Source: JACKJP01 sp050249695
Lineage (GTDB): Bacteria > Pseudomonadota > Alphaproteobacteria > Rhizobiales > Tepidamorphaceae
NCBI GenBank assembly: GCA_050249695.1
Contig: JBFWQA010000005.1
Location: forward strand, 62,001-126,000
Length of the DNA: 64,000 bases
Reading direction: 5' to 3'
Numbering within the stretch: the stretch's first letter is position 1; each line of letters opens with the position of its first letter. This document shows positions 52,086 through 60,504 of the stretch, in pieces. The translations under genes and the position numbers were made by a program. The notes beneath the pieces were generated by a model. That model searched no databases and was not told the DNA's origin. It worked only from the letters and a program-made list of their open reading frames with translations.

Positions 52086-53255
52086 TCAGTACTCGATCGC
52101 CGAGAAAAACATTGCAAACAGTCCGTCCATCACGATCACGACAAAGATCGACTTGACGACGGCGGTCGTCGTCTGCCGCCCCAGCGATTCCGCGCTTCCG
52201 CCCACGCTCATCCCTTCGCGACAGGCGATCAGGGCAATGACCATCGCCATGAAAGGTGCCTTGATAAGCCCTACCCAGAACGTGTTCTCGCCCACAATGT
52301 TGCGAAGATAGGATATATAGGCCTCCGGCCCCATGCCGATATAGGCCCAGCTGACCAGGCCGGCGCCGAACAAGCCGGCAAAGTCCGCAAGCAGCGTCAG
52401 TACCGGCAGCGCGATCATCAGCGCGATCACGCGCGGCACCACCAGAACCTCGATCGGGTCGAGCGCCAGAACCCGCATGGCATCGATTTCCTCGCGCATC
52501 TTCATGGAACCGATTTCGGTCGTGAAGGCGCTGCCGGAGCGGCCTGCCACCATGATCGACGTGATCAGCACCCCGATCTCGCGCAACGTCAGAATGGCGA
52601 CGAGGTTGACCGAGAACATCTCCGCGCCGAACCGGCGGAGCTGGAAGGCGCCCTGCTGCGCGATGATCGCGCCGATCACCATCGAAATGAGCGTGATGAT
52701 GGGAATCGCCCGCACGCCCGTATATTCTATGTGATGCAGGATCGCGATCGGCCGGATGCGCGTCGGATGCAGGATCAGCTTCCACAATCCGATCGCCGTC
52801 TGGCCGAACATGGCCGTGATGCCGACCAGATCGGCGCCGGCATCGATCACGGCCTTGCCGACATCGGTCAGCATGCGCACCAGGTAGGAAGATTCGACCG
52901 GCCGGGGCGCAGGCGGCCTGACATGCCCGGAGACCTCCTCGAGCAACACCCTGTGTGGCTCCGTCAGCCCGGAAACGCTCACCTGCCGGCCGGCCTTCTC
53001 CCCGGCCGCGACGAGCCGGTGCATCAGCCATGCCCCCGCGACGTCCATGATCGTGATCTGCGAAGCGTCGATCGCAAGGGTGCCGGCGCCCTGTGCGACC
53101 GCGGCTTCGGCATGCACGACCTGCGGTTCGATATCGGCGGCCGACATCGTGTTCCACACCCCGCGGGCGGCAAGGTTCGAACTGTCGGGAGATAACGCGT
53201 CGAGGGCGCCACGGGCGGGCAAGGTCAGCTGGCCTCCAAAACGCTGCCGGCGCAT
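52086..53255 (-). CDS. mlaE: MlaE-like permease with N-terminal STAS-like domain
   Basis: The product is 389 residues. Residues about 40-110 (LAIDASQITIMDVAGAWLMHRL) resemble a STAS domain, which in Escherichia coli is the separate protein MlaB. The rest is a MlaE permease: LILHPTRIRPIAILHHIEYTG in short form, AGRSGSAFTTEIGSMKM, REEIDAMRVLALDPIEVLVVPR in part. Fusion explains the absence of mlaB. The start at 53255 is the best in-frame Met in the N-terminal region, without a strong ribosome site. First gene of the mlaE-F-D-lipoprotein operon. Confidence 0.88.
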   Translation of the reverse strand: MRRQRFGGQLTLPARGALDALSPDSSNLAARGVWNTMSAADIEPQVVHAEAAVAQGAGTLAIDASQITIMDVAGAWLMHRLVAAGEKAGRQVSVSGLTEPHRVLLEEVSGHVRPPAPRPVESSYLVRMLTDVGKAVIDAGADLVGITAMFGQTAIGLWKLILHPTRIRPIAILHHIEYTGVRAIPIITLISMVIGAIIAQQGAFQLRRFGAEMFSVNLVAILTLREIGVLITSIMVAGRSGSAFTTEIGSMKMREEIDAMRVLALDPIEVLVVPRVIALMIALPVLTLLADFAGLFGAGLVSWAYIGMGPEAYISYLRNIVGENTFWVGLIKAPFMAMVIALIACREGMSVGGSAESLGRQTTTAVVKSIFVVIVMDGLFAMFFSAIEY

Positions 53256-53347
53256 TGCGCGCCGGTGGACAATCTGCTTTTGCCTTATAATGGGGACCGG
53301 AGCAATGCACCACCGATCGCGCACAATCCCTTCCTGAACGAGGCTAA

Positions 53348-54334
53348 ATGGGACCTACGCTGGAAACACGGATCGAACGCTGGCCGCTCGCCGGGCGGTT
53401 CACGATATCGCGCGGCTCCATCGCCGAGGTCGCCGTCCTGACCGCAGCGATCTCGGACGGCGAGCATGTGGGACGCGGCGAGTGCAGGCCCTATTCGCGC
53501 TATGGCGAGACGCTTGAAGGCGTCCGCGATACGATCGAACGGATGGCGCCGGAGATCGCCGCCGGCCTCGACCGTCAGGCCCTGCAGACACGCCTGCCCG
53601 CCGGCGCCGCCCGTAACGCGCTCGATTGCGCCCTGTGGGATCTGGAGTCCAAACGTACGGGAACGCCCGTGTGGAAGCGCGCCGGGATTTCGGAACCCGC
53701 GCCACTCACCACCGCTTACACGCTGAGCCTCGAAACACCGGAGGTCATGGCGCAGGCTGCGGCGAAGGCGGCCGGGCGCCCGCTGCTCAAGATCAAGCTC
53801 GGAAGGCCCGAAGGCGACATGGAACGTCTCGCCGCGGTGCGCGAGGCGGCGCCGCGCGCGCGCCTGATCGTCGACGCCAATGAGGGCTGGCAGGCGCCCG
53901 ACCTGCCGGCCTATATGGAAACGATGGCCGCGCTCGGCGTCGAACTCGTCGAACAGCCCCTGCCCGCCGGCGCAGACGGGATACTTTCGCAAATACCGCG
54001 CCCGATACCGGTCTGCGCCGATGAGAGCGCCCATGACCGGGCGAGCCTCGCGCATCTTTCCGGCCGCTACGACGCCGTCAATGTGAAGCTCGACAAGACC
54101 GGCGGTCTGACCGAGGCGCTCGCCATGATCGCCGGGGCCCGCGAGGCCGGTTTCGGGGTATTCGTGGGCTGCATGCTGGCCACGTCGCTTTCGATGGCGC
54201 CGGCTTCGCTTGCCGCGCAACTGGCTGATTATGTTGATCTCGACGGACCGCTGCTGCTCGCGCGCGACCGCGATCCCGGACTTGTCTACGAGGGTTCGCT
54301 GCTGCTGCCTCCAGCGTCCGCCCTGTGGGGCTGA
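53348..54334 (+). CDS. Dipeptide (L-Ala-D/L-Glu) epimerase
   Basis: The product is 328 residues of the enolase superfamily, muconate-lactonizing subgroup. The catalytic acid/base lysines lie in LKIKLGRP (KxK) and VNVKLDKTGG, the metal ligands in IVDANEGW, LVEQPLPAG and CADESAHD. This matches L-Ala-D/L-Glu epimerases that recycle murein peptides. Divergent from mlaE; its end overlaps the end of the MFS gene by 49 bp. Confidence 0.88.
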   Translation: MGPTLETRIERWPLAGRFTISRGSIAEVAVLTAAISDGEHVGRGECRPYSRYGETLEGVRDTIERMAPEIAAGLDRQALQTRLPAGAARNALDCALWDLESKRTGTPVWKRAGISEPAPLTTAYTLSLETPEVMAQAAAKAAGRPLLKIKLGRPEGDMERLAAVREAAPRARLIVDANEGWQAPDLPAYMETMAALGVELVEQPLPAGADGILSQIPRPIPVCADESAHDRASLAHLSGRYDAVNVKLDKTGGLTEALAMIAGAREAGFGVFVGCMLATSLSMAPASLAAQLADYVDLDGPLLLARDRDPGLVYEGSLLLPPASALWG

Positions 54335-55455
54335 AAGCACAATGCCAGCAGCCCGAACAGGGCGAGCAGCGCGGGGCCGAGATACGCCTTCAGGCCGAAC
54401 GCGGCATAGAGCGGCCCGGCGGCGGCCATTGCGAGCCCCATGATCAGCGCGGCCAACGCCGAATTGAGACCCTGAACCCGGACAGCCTGTTCGCCTTCCA
54501 ATCGCAGGCCGATCGCCCTGACGATGGCGTAGTGGGTGAGCGCGAAACTGAAGGCATGGAGCGTCTGCAGCGCAAATAAGGTCAGCGCGGCCGGCGCGAA
54601 CGCCATGGCCGCCCAGCGCAGCAGCGCGCCCGCCGCCCCCGCCGCGATGAGAAGCCTCGCGCTGCGCCGGGCGAATAGCAGGCCGGCAGCCGCGAAGAGC
54701 ACGATTTCAGCGGCAACGCCGGTCGCCCAAAGCAGCCCGATCGTCGTGTTGTCGATTCCCTCGCGCTCAAAGCCGAGCGTGCCGAAACCGTAATAGACCG
54801 CATGCGAGGCATGGATGAGCGCCGCCGCGACGATCAGCGGCACCAGATCGGCGGGGATAGTCCATCGTCGAAGACCTGCAAGCCCGGCCGGAACCGTGAC
54901 CTTCGCGCGCGCGTCGCCCGGCAGCAGCAAAGCTGCGACCAGAAGGGCGCAAAGCAGCAACGCGATGCCCGGTCCGCTCGCGGGAGGGCCATAGCGCTCG
55001 ATCAGCGCGCCGCCGCCGATATTGGCGGCGATGAACGCAGCCGAGCCCCATAACCGCATCCGGCCGTAATCATGGCCGAACTCTCTGACGCCCCGCATGG
55101 CGAGGGATTCGCTGAGCGGGAGGATGGCGGCATAGAGCGCGGAGAACACCGATACAGTCACCAGCACGGGCCAGAAGCCCGATTGCACCGTGACCAGGCC
55201 AAAAGAAGCCAGCGCGCCGGCCGAGAGGACGATCATCGCGCCTTTCAGGCGGCCGCTGCGCCCGGCCCTGTCGGCGATGATCGGCGTGCTCGCGACACGG
55301 ACGATAACGGGAACGGCGAGAATCAGGCTAATCTCGCTCGCGGCGAACCCGCGATCGGCAAGCCACAGCGGGAAAAAGGGGAGATAAAGACCAAGCGCGG
55401 CGAACTGCAGGGCAAAAAGCAGCGACAGCCTGAAGGCATGGTTCATGAAGCGCAT
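54286..55455 (-). CDS. MFS permease (HcaT-like MFS_1)
   Basis: The product is 389 residues with about 12 membrane helices. The N-terminus SLLFALQFAALGLYLPFFPL and motif ADRAGRSGRLKG fit the HcaT/LacY-like MFS_1 group. The start may be 55455 or 55446. It is convergent with the epimerase gene with overlapping 3' ends, which is unusual but both frames look real. Substrate not known; a peptide or aromatic acid is possible. Confidence 0.8.
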   Translation of the reverse strand: MRFMNHAFRLSLLFALQFAALGLYLPFFPLWLADRGFAASEISLILAVPVIVRVASTPIIADRAGRSGRLKGAMIVLSAGALASFGLVTVQSGFWPVLVTVSVFSALYAAILPLSESLAMRGVREFGHDYGRMRLWGSAAFIAANIGGGALIERYGPPASGPGIALLLCALLVAALLLPGDARAKVTVPAGLAGLRRWTIPADLVPLIVAAALIHASHAVYYGFGTLGFEREGIDNTTIGLLWATGVAAEIVLFAAAGLLFARRSARLLIAAGAAGALLRWAAMAFAPAALTLFALQTLHAFSFALTHYAIVRAIGLRLEGEQAVRVQGLNSALAALIMGLAMAAAGPLYAAFGLKAYLGPALLALFGLLALCFQPHRADAGGSSSEPS

Positions 55456-55547
55456 CCGTCGTGTCGGTTTCCGGCCTGGGGGCGGCGCGCCGGGCGCAGC
55501 GGGCGAAAACGTCCTGCTAAGGTTTTTGGCTTAGCTTTTCCCGGTTG

Positions 55548-56669
55548 ATGCGGCAAATCGAAAGTATCGAATTGAAGTTGCAAGGAACGTCACAGGACAG
55601 CAGGTTCGCGGACGAGCGCCCGGTCGGCGAGCATTACGATGCGATCCTCGAAGCCGTGAAGGAGACCGCGCGCGGCCGCTGGTTCCTTGAGGAATTCGCG
55701 CGGCGCAATCGCGCGACCGACACGGACGCCGTGATGACCGCGCTGTCGCGCGTGGAAGCGATGCTGGAACGGCAGGACGAGAAGGCCGATCAGCAGCGCA
55801 TCCGCACCGATCTGCTGGACATGATCGCCGTCATCGCCAGAACCCGCGCGGAGATTGCCGCCATGCGGCCGGATGCGGACGGCAACTCGTCGCTGTCCGC
55901 GGCAACGACCGAACTGCAGCTGATCGTCAACACGATCGAACGGGCGACCTCCGACATCCTGGCCAGGGCGGAGGAAATTCAGGAAGTGGCCGCAAAGCTG
56001 CGCGCGGTCGGCGCCGCCCCTGCCCTTTGCGACGCTCTCGATGCATGCGCGACGGATATCTTTACCGGATGTTCGTTCCAGGACCTGACCGGACAGCGGA
56101 TCGGCAAGATCGTAGACATCGTCGAGTATCTGGAAAATCGCCTGAACGCCATGATGACCATGTGGTCTGACGAGGGCACGACGCGGACGACGCCGCAGGT
56201 CCGCTGGGCGGAGCAGACCGATGCGCACCTTCTCAACGGGCCCGCCGCGCTGGGCGAGGGTATCGAGCAGGACGAGGTGGACCAGCTGTTCCAGGCGCCG
56301 CTGCCCGCCGATGAGGCCAGGGCTGATGCGACCGATGCCGTTCGGCAGCCCAAAGAAGCGGCGGAGGAAAGCGACCTCAGTGACCCTGAGCTTTTCGACA
56401 TCCGCGCGATCAATCCGCGGCTGCGCCCGCGCGAAGCCGATGAGGACGGCGCCGAGCCGGACGTGTTCGAGCGCGTGACCGGAGGCAGAACCTTCGACGT
56501 CGCGGCGACCGGCCGGGCCGACCGGCGGGACGCCCGCGAGGCGAAACTGGATCGCGGCTGGGAGGAAAGGGAAATCTCGGCGGGACTTCCTTCGTCGGGA
56601 CGGGAACCGGTCCCGGACGTCGATCTGTCGGCGCTGACGCGCGAACAGAAGCAGGTTCTCTTCAGCTAG
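55548..56669 (+). CDS. CheZ-like chemotaxis phosphatase
   Basis: The product is 373 residues with a helical hairpin region (about 30-205) and the CheZ active-site motif CSFQDLTGQRIGKIVDIVEY, where the Asp and Gln of QDLTGQ dephosphorylate CheY-P. The C-terminal half (about 230-373) is acidic and disordered and ends with SALTREQKQVLFS, a helix of the kind used to bind CheY. The ATG at 55548 is used because the TTG at 55545 precedes it directly. No che operon is nearby. Confidence 0.85.
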   Translation: MRQIESIELKLQGTSQDSRFADERPVGEHYDAILEAVKETARGRWFLEEFARRNRATDTDAVMTALSRVEAMLERQDEKADQQRIRTDLLDMIAVIARTRAEIAAMRPDADGNSSLSAATTELQLIVNTIERATSDILARAEEIQEVAAKLRAVGAAPALCDALDACATDIFTGCSFQDLTGQRIGKIVDIVEYLENRLNAMMTMWSDEGTTRTTPQVRWAEQTDAHLLNGPAALGEGIEQDEVDQLFQAPLPADEARADATDAVRQPKEAAEESDLSDPELFDIRAINPRLRPREADEDGAEPDVFERVTGGRTFDVAATGRADRRDAREAKLDRGWEEREISAGLPSSGREPVPDVDLSALTREQKQVLFS

Positions 56670-56803
56670 GTCGTGAACTCGTAAAGGTTTGGCGCGTGGT
56701 ATGCGCGCGCCACTTCGCGAACGGCACCATGGCGCGGCCCGCGCCTGTTCAGGACCGAAATCCGTCTCGCGCCACGCCCGAACCCTTTACGAGTTCACGA
56801 CCT
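56668..56803. mobile_element. MITE-like element with 20-bp perfect terminal inverted repeats
   Basis: Arms AGGTCGTGAACTCGTAAAGG (56668-56687) and its complement (56784-56803) enclose 96 bp without a gene; similarity continues inward to about 32 bp with mismatches. The element begins inside the cheZ stop codon and ends 4 bp before the glycosyltransferase stop. No target-site duplication is clear. The form suits a non-autonomous transposon or dispersed palindromic repeat; it could also act as a bidirectional terminator. Confidence 0.6.
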
Positions 56804-56807
56804 GGAG

Positions 56808-57863
56808 TCAGATCCGGACGGCAAGTGCCTGAGCCGGCACTTTCGCTTCCGGCGCGATCGCCGGGTTTGCGGCCACGACGGCGTCGATGAACATCTCCGC
56901 CGAACGCCGCCAGCTATAGGTGCGCGCATGGGCGACGCAACGGGCCGGATCGATGGTCAGCGCCTTGAGCGCCGCCGCACGCAGATCCTCGTCCACGATC
57001 CCTGCCCCGCTGCCTTCCAGCACATCCTTCGGGCCGGTGACCGGATAGGCCGCGACCGGCGTTCCGGAAGCAAGCGCCTCCAGCACGACGAGACCGAACG
57101 TGTCGGTGCGGCTAGGAAAGACCATGACGTCTGCCGCGGCATAGAGACCGGCCAGCGCCGGTCCCTCGGCGACACCGGCAAAATAGGCCTCGGGAAAGCG
57201 CGCTTCGAGTTCCTCGCGCTGCGGCCCGTCGCCCACCACAAGCTTGCTGCCCGGCAGGTCGAGTTTCAGAAACGCGTCGATGGACTTTTCCACCGCGAGG
57301 CGGCCGACATAGATGAAAATGGGCCGAGGCAGATCGATTTCGATGCGTCGCGAAGGCGCGAACCGGTCCAGATCGACGCCGCGGGTCCACGGCGCCAGCT
57401 TTGTGAAGCCGTGGCCGCGCAACTCGGCGGCCAGGCTTGGCGTGGCCACAAGCGTCGCACTTCCGCTGTTGTGAAACCGGCGCAGCAGCGCATAGATCGC
57501 GGCCTCCGGCACAGGCAGGCGAGCCGCCACATATTCGGGAAAGCGCGTGTGATAGGAAGTCGTGAAACTGCGCGCGGTCGCCCTGCACGCCGCCCGCATG
57601 GCAATTCCGATCGGTCCTTCCGTGGCAATGTGGACATGGTCGGGACGCATGTCGTCCAGATGCTTTCGAACTGCGCGGCGGGAAGCCAGCGCCAGACGGA
57701 TTTCCGGATAACCGGGTAAAGGCAGTGTGCGAAACGCATCCGGCGTCAGAAAGTCGACCGCGATTCCGAAATGCACCAGTTCGGCCGCCAGCCGCTCCAG
57801 CGTGCGCACCACCCCGTTGATCTGGGGATGCCACGCGTCGGTGGCGACCATGATATGTTTCAT
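56808..57863 (-). CDS. GT4-family glycosyltransferase (Agt-like glycolipid synthase)
   Basis: The product is 351 residues with the GT-B/GT4 pattern: N-terminal ATDAWHPQINGVVRTLERLA, UDP-binding FIYVGRLAVEKSIDAFLKLD, and the DTFGLVVLEALASGTPVAAYP donor-site motif. It overlaps the upstream phosphoesterase gene by ATGA. The same pair, PlcP plus a glycosyltransferase, replaces phospholipids by glycolipids in phosphate-starved rhizobia and marine bacteria. So it probably transfers a sugar to diacylglycerol at the inner membrane. Confidence 0.8.
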   Translation of the reverse strand: MKHIMVATDAWHPQINGVVRTLERLAAELVHFGIAVDFLTPDAFRTLPLPGYPEIRLALASRRAVRKHLDDMRPDHVHIATEGPIGIAMRAACRATARSFTTSYHTRFPEYVAARLPVPEAAIYALLRRFHNSGSATLVATPSLAAELRGHGFTKLAPWTRGVDLDRFAPSRRIEIDLPRPIFIYVGRLAVEKSIDAFLKLDLPGSKLVVGDGPQREELEARFPEAYFAGVAEGPALAGLYAAADVMVFPSRTDTFGLVVLEALASGTPVAAYPVTGPKDVLEGSGAGIVDEDLRAAALKALTIDPARCVAHARTYSWRRSAEMFIDAVVAANPAIAPEAKVPAQALAVRI

Positions 57864-58660
57864 GCTGCGGCTTCTTTCTCTTCAAGCGGCGGCAGCATCG
57901 GCACGACATTCGTCTGCGCCCAGCGGATGATCTCGAAACGCCCCTCATGGTCTTCGGCCAGTGCCGTGCAGCTTTCGACCCAGTCGCCGCAGTTGAGATA
58001 GGCGATCCCGTCCATATCGCGCATCGCGACGTGGTGAATGTGCCCGCAGATCACCCCGTCGGCACGGGCACGGCGCGCTTCATGCACCAGAGCGTGCTCG
58101 AACTCGCCGATGAAGTTCACCGCGTTCTTGACCTTGAGTTTCAGCCATGCGGAGAGCGACCAGTAGCCAAGCCCGACGCGGCGACGCACCGCGTTGAAAC
58201 CGGTGTTGAGCATCAGCGCCATCGAATATGCGCTGTCGCCGAGAAACGCCAGCCACCGGGCATAGCGCACCACGACATCGAATTCATCGCCATGGATCAC
58301 GAGGTAGCGCCGTCCGTCGGCCGCTTCGTGGACGATGCGATTGACGACCTCGATGCCGCCGAAATGCGTGCCGGTATATTCACGCAGCACATCGTCGTGA
58401 TTGCCGGGGATGTAGAAGATTTTCGTTCCCTTGCGGGCCTGCCGGAGCAATTTCTGCACCACGTCGTTATGCGTCTGCCGCCAGTACCAGCCGCGCCGCA
58501 GGCGCCAGCAATCGACGATATCGCCCACCAGATAGATGGTTTCCGCTTCGTGGTGACGGAGAAAGTCGAGGAAGATTTCCGCCTGACATCCCCGGGTTCC
58601 CAGGTGGATGTCGGAGATGAACAGGGTGCGCAGGCGACGGGGTTTTGTCGTATCGCTCAT
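57860..58660 (-). CDS. plcP: PlcP-type metallophosphoesterase (phospholipase C)
   Basis: The product is 266 residues with calcineurin-like motifs DIHLG, GDIVDCW, GNHDDVL, HGDEFD and GHIHHVAM. Such proteins are often annotated UDP-2,3-diacylglucosamine diphosphatase, but PlcP of Sinorhizobium has this sequence type, cleaves phosphatidylcholine and is induced by phosphate limitation. Here the gene heads a two-gene operon with a glycosyltransferase and has a Pho-box-like site 52 bp upstream. The start at 58660 (MSDTTKPRRL) leaves room for the promoter; an ATG at 58687 is close to the expected transcript start. LpxH activity remains the alternative. Confidence 0.8.
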   Translation of the reverse strand: MSDTTKPRRLRTLFISDIHLGTRGCQAEIFLDFLRHHEAETIYLVGDIVDCWRLRRGWYWRQTHNDVVQKLLRQARKGTKIFYIPGNHDDVLREYTGTHFGGIEVVNRIVHEAADGRRYLVIHGDEFDVVVRYARWLAFLGDSAYSMALMLNTGFNAVRRRVGLGYWSLSAWLKLKVKNAVNFIGEFEHALVHEARRARADGVICGHIHHVAMRDMDGIAYLNCGDWVESCTALAEDHEGRFEIIRWAQTNVVPMLPPLEEKEAAA

Positions 58661-58711
58661 GTCGGTCGGTCTTGGGTCATTGGTCATTGCATGATCGAAT
58701 GCCGGATTCGC

Positions 58712-58729
58712 ATGACGTATGGATGACAG
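58712..58729 (-). promoter_or_regulatory. Pho box (PhoB site) upstream of plcP
   Basis: On the minus strand CTGTCAT-ccat-ACGTCAT is a direct repeat with 11-bp spacing, matching the PhoB consensus CTGTCAT-N4-CTGTCAT at 12 of 14 positions. It lies 52 bp before the plcP start, where a PhoB-activated promoter is expected. Confidence 0.65.
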
Positions 58730-58777
58730 TGCGATTGTCGATTCGTTAGGAGTTCCAGCGCGTTGCGCCGGCGAGCA

Positions 58778-59671
58778 TCAGCGGCCCGAGGTCAGGAAGG
58801 CAGCGCGCGCGCCGCGCAGGATATCGACCGCGCGGGCAACATGCGGCCCGGCGCAGACCGTGAGATTGCCCGGTACGACGACGTTGAGCGCCTCGCCGAA
58901 ATGCGCCTGCAGCGCCGGATGCTGCAGCAGCGCTTCGCCCTGATCGGTCGGCGCGCCCGGCGCCTTGCTGAGGACGATGATGTCGGCATCGAGTTGCATG
59001 AGGCCCTCGGCATCGAACTGGCGGTAGCCTTCAAACGGCGCGGCGTTCTCCAGCCCCGCCCTGCGCATGAGATCGTCCATCAGCGTATTCCGGCCGGCGA
59101 CGAAACCGCGTCGCTGCAGATTGAGCGCCTTCGGCCGCTCGCCCGGCGGCGGCGCTGGACGCTCCATCGCGGCGATAAGGACGGCGGCCCTCTCCGGCGC
59201 TCCGAGCGCCTCGCCCGTTTGCCGGATGACCGAGGCGATGCCCTCCACCGTATCGGCGATGCCGACCTCGACGACCGGAATGCCCTGCCCGCGCAGGAAA
59301 GCCTTCGCATCGCGTCCGGCGAAGGCGCCGGCCAGCACCAGATCGGGATCGAGCGCGAGCGCCTCTTCCGCCGTCCGGCCCGTCAACGTGAAGCCCGCCA
59401 TCTTCTCCGGTTCTGGATTGAGACTTGGATTGCGGGCGTTGCGCGAAAGCGCCGCGATGCGCGAGGGCGGCACCAGATCGACCAGAAGCAGATCCGCACA
59501 GAGGTTCAGCGAGACGATCCGCTGCGCCGGTTCCGCTTTCGCGGGCGCGCATGCGATGATCGACAGGCAGAGCATGACAGGCAATTGCCAGCGCCGTCCC
59601 GCACGGCCATGATCGCGGCGGAGAAGGACATCCGGGGAGAGAACTGATGAAACTCGTCCGCTTCGGCGCAT
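58778..59671 (-). CDS. ABC-transporter substrate-binding protein (B12/haem/siderophore type)
   Basis: The product is up to 297 residues, PF01497-like: RIVSLNLCADLLLVDLVPP, GFTLTGRTAEEALALDPDLV in part, EGIASVIRQTGEALG and the C-terminal VVVPGNLTVCAGPHVARAVD. A signal peptide is near VMLCLSIIACAPAKA. This family delivers cobalamin, haem or iron-siderophores to ABC importers; no permease or ATPase gene is adjacent. The first ATG (59671) overlaps the start of the divergent FAH gene, so a later TTG start near 59584 is also possible. Confidence 0.72.
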   Translation of the reverse strand: MRRSGRVSSVLSPDVLLRRDHGRAGRRWQLPVMLCLSIIACAPAKAEPAQRIVSLNLCADLLLVDLVPPSRIAALSRNARNPSLNPEPEKMAGFTLTGRTAEEALALDPDLVLAGAFAGRDAKAFLRGQGIPVVEVGIADTVEGIASVIRQTGEALGAPERAAVLIAAMERPAPPPGERPKALNLQRRGFVAGRNTLMDDLMRRAGLENAAPFEGYRQFDAEGLMQLDADIIVLSKAPGAPTDQGEALLQHPALQAHFGEALNVVVPGNLTVCAGPHVARAVDILRGARAAFLTSGR

Positions 59672-60495
59672 CGGGAAAGGAAAAACCGGGTCTCGTCGAT
59701 GAGGACGGCACCATACGCGACCTTTCCGGCGTTATCCAATCCATTGACGCCGACGCGCTTTCCGATCGTACGCTGGCCAGACTGTCGAAGATAAAGACCT
59801 CCGATCTGCCGGCGGTGACGCCGCGCACCCGTCTGGGTTCGCCGGTGCCGATGCCCTACAATTTCATCGCCGTTGGCCTGAACTATGCCGATCACGCCGC
59901 CGAATCCGGTCAACCGACGCCCAGGGAACCGATCCTTTTCACCAAATCGCCGGGCTCGCTGTGCGGGCCCTATGACGATGTGCGCATCCCCAAAGGATCG
60001 AAGAAACTGGACTGGGAAGTTGAGCTCGCCTTCGTCATCGGCAGGGGCGGCGACCACATCCCCAAGAAGACGGCGCTCGACCATATCGCCGGATACATGG
60101 TGTGCAACGATGTCTCCGAACGTGCCTTCCAGCTGGAAGGCACGGGCCAGTGGCTGAAAGGCAAGAGCGCGCCGACCCTCGGCCCCTGCGGCCCCTGGCT
60201 GGTCACGCGCGACGAGATCGCCAACCCCCAGAAGCTTGAGATGTGGCTCGATGTGGACGGCAGGCGGATGCAGACGGGAACGACCGCCAACATGATCTTC
60301 CCCGTCCGCGATCTCGTTGCCTATATATCGCGCTTCCTGACGCTGCTGCCCGGCGACATCGTGACGACCGGCACGCCGCCCGGCGTCGGCATGGGACGCA
60401 ATCCGAAGGTCTTCCTGAAGGCAGGCAACATCATGACGCTGGGGATCGACTGCCTCGGCGAGCAGCGCCAGAAGGTGGCAGCTGCCCGCCCGTGA
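59647..60495 (+). CDS. Fumarylacetoacetate hydrolase-family enzyme
   Basis: The product is 282 residues with the FAH fold: FIAVGLNYADHAAESG, the metal ligands in WEVELAFVIGRGGDHI (two Glu) and CNDVSERAFQ (Asp), and the catalytic-loop TTGTPPGVGMGRNP. Members hydrolyse acylpyruvates or act as ureidoglycolate lyase or 2,4-diketo-3-deoxy acid hydrolase. The substrate cannot be named here. It is convergent with the TRAP binding-protein gene. Confidence 0.87.
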   Translation: MKLVRFGASGKEKPGLVDEDGTIRDLSGVIQSIDADALSDRTLARLSKIKTSDLPAVTPRTRLGSPVPMPYNFIAVGLNYADHAAESGQPTPREPILFTKSPGSLCGPYDDVRIPKGSKKLDWEVELAFVIGRGGDHIPKKTALDHIAGYMVCNDVSERAFQLEGTGQWLKGKSAPTLGPCGPWLVTRDEIANPQKLEMWLDVDGRRMQTGTTANMIFPVRDLVAYISRFLTLLPGDIVTTGTPPGVGMGRNPKVFLKAGNIMTLGIDCLGEQRQKVAAARP

Positions 60496-60504
60496 GGCGC
60501 GCCG

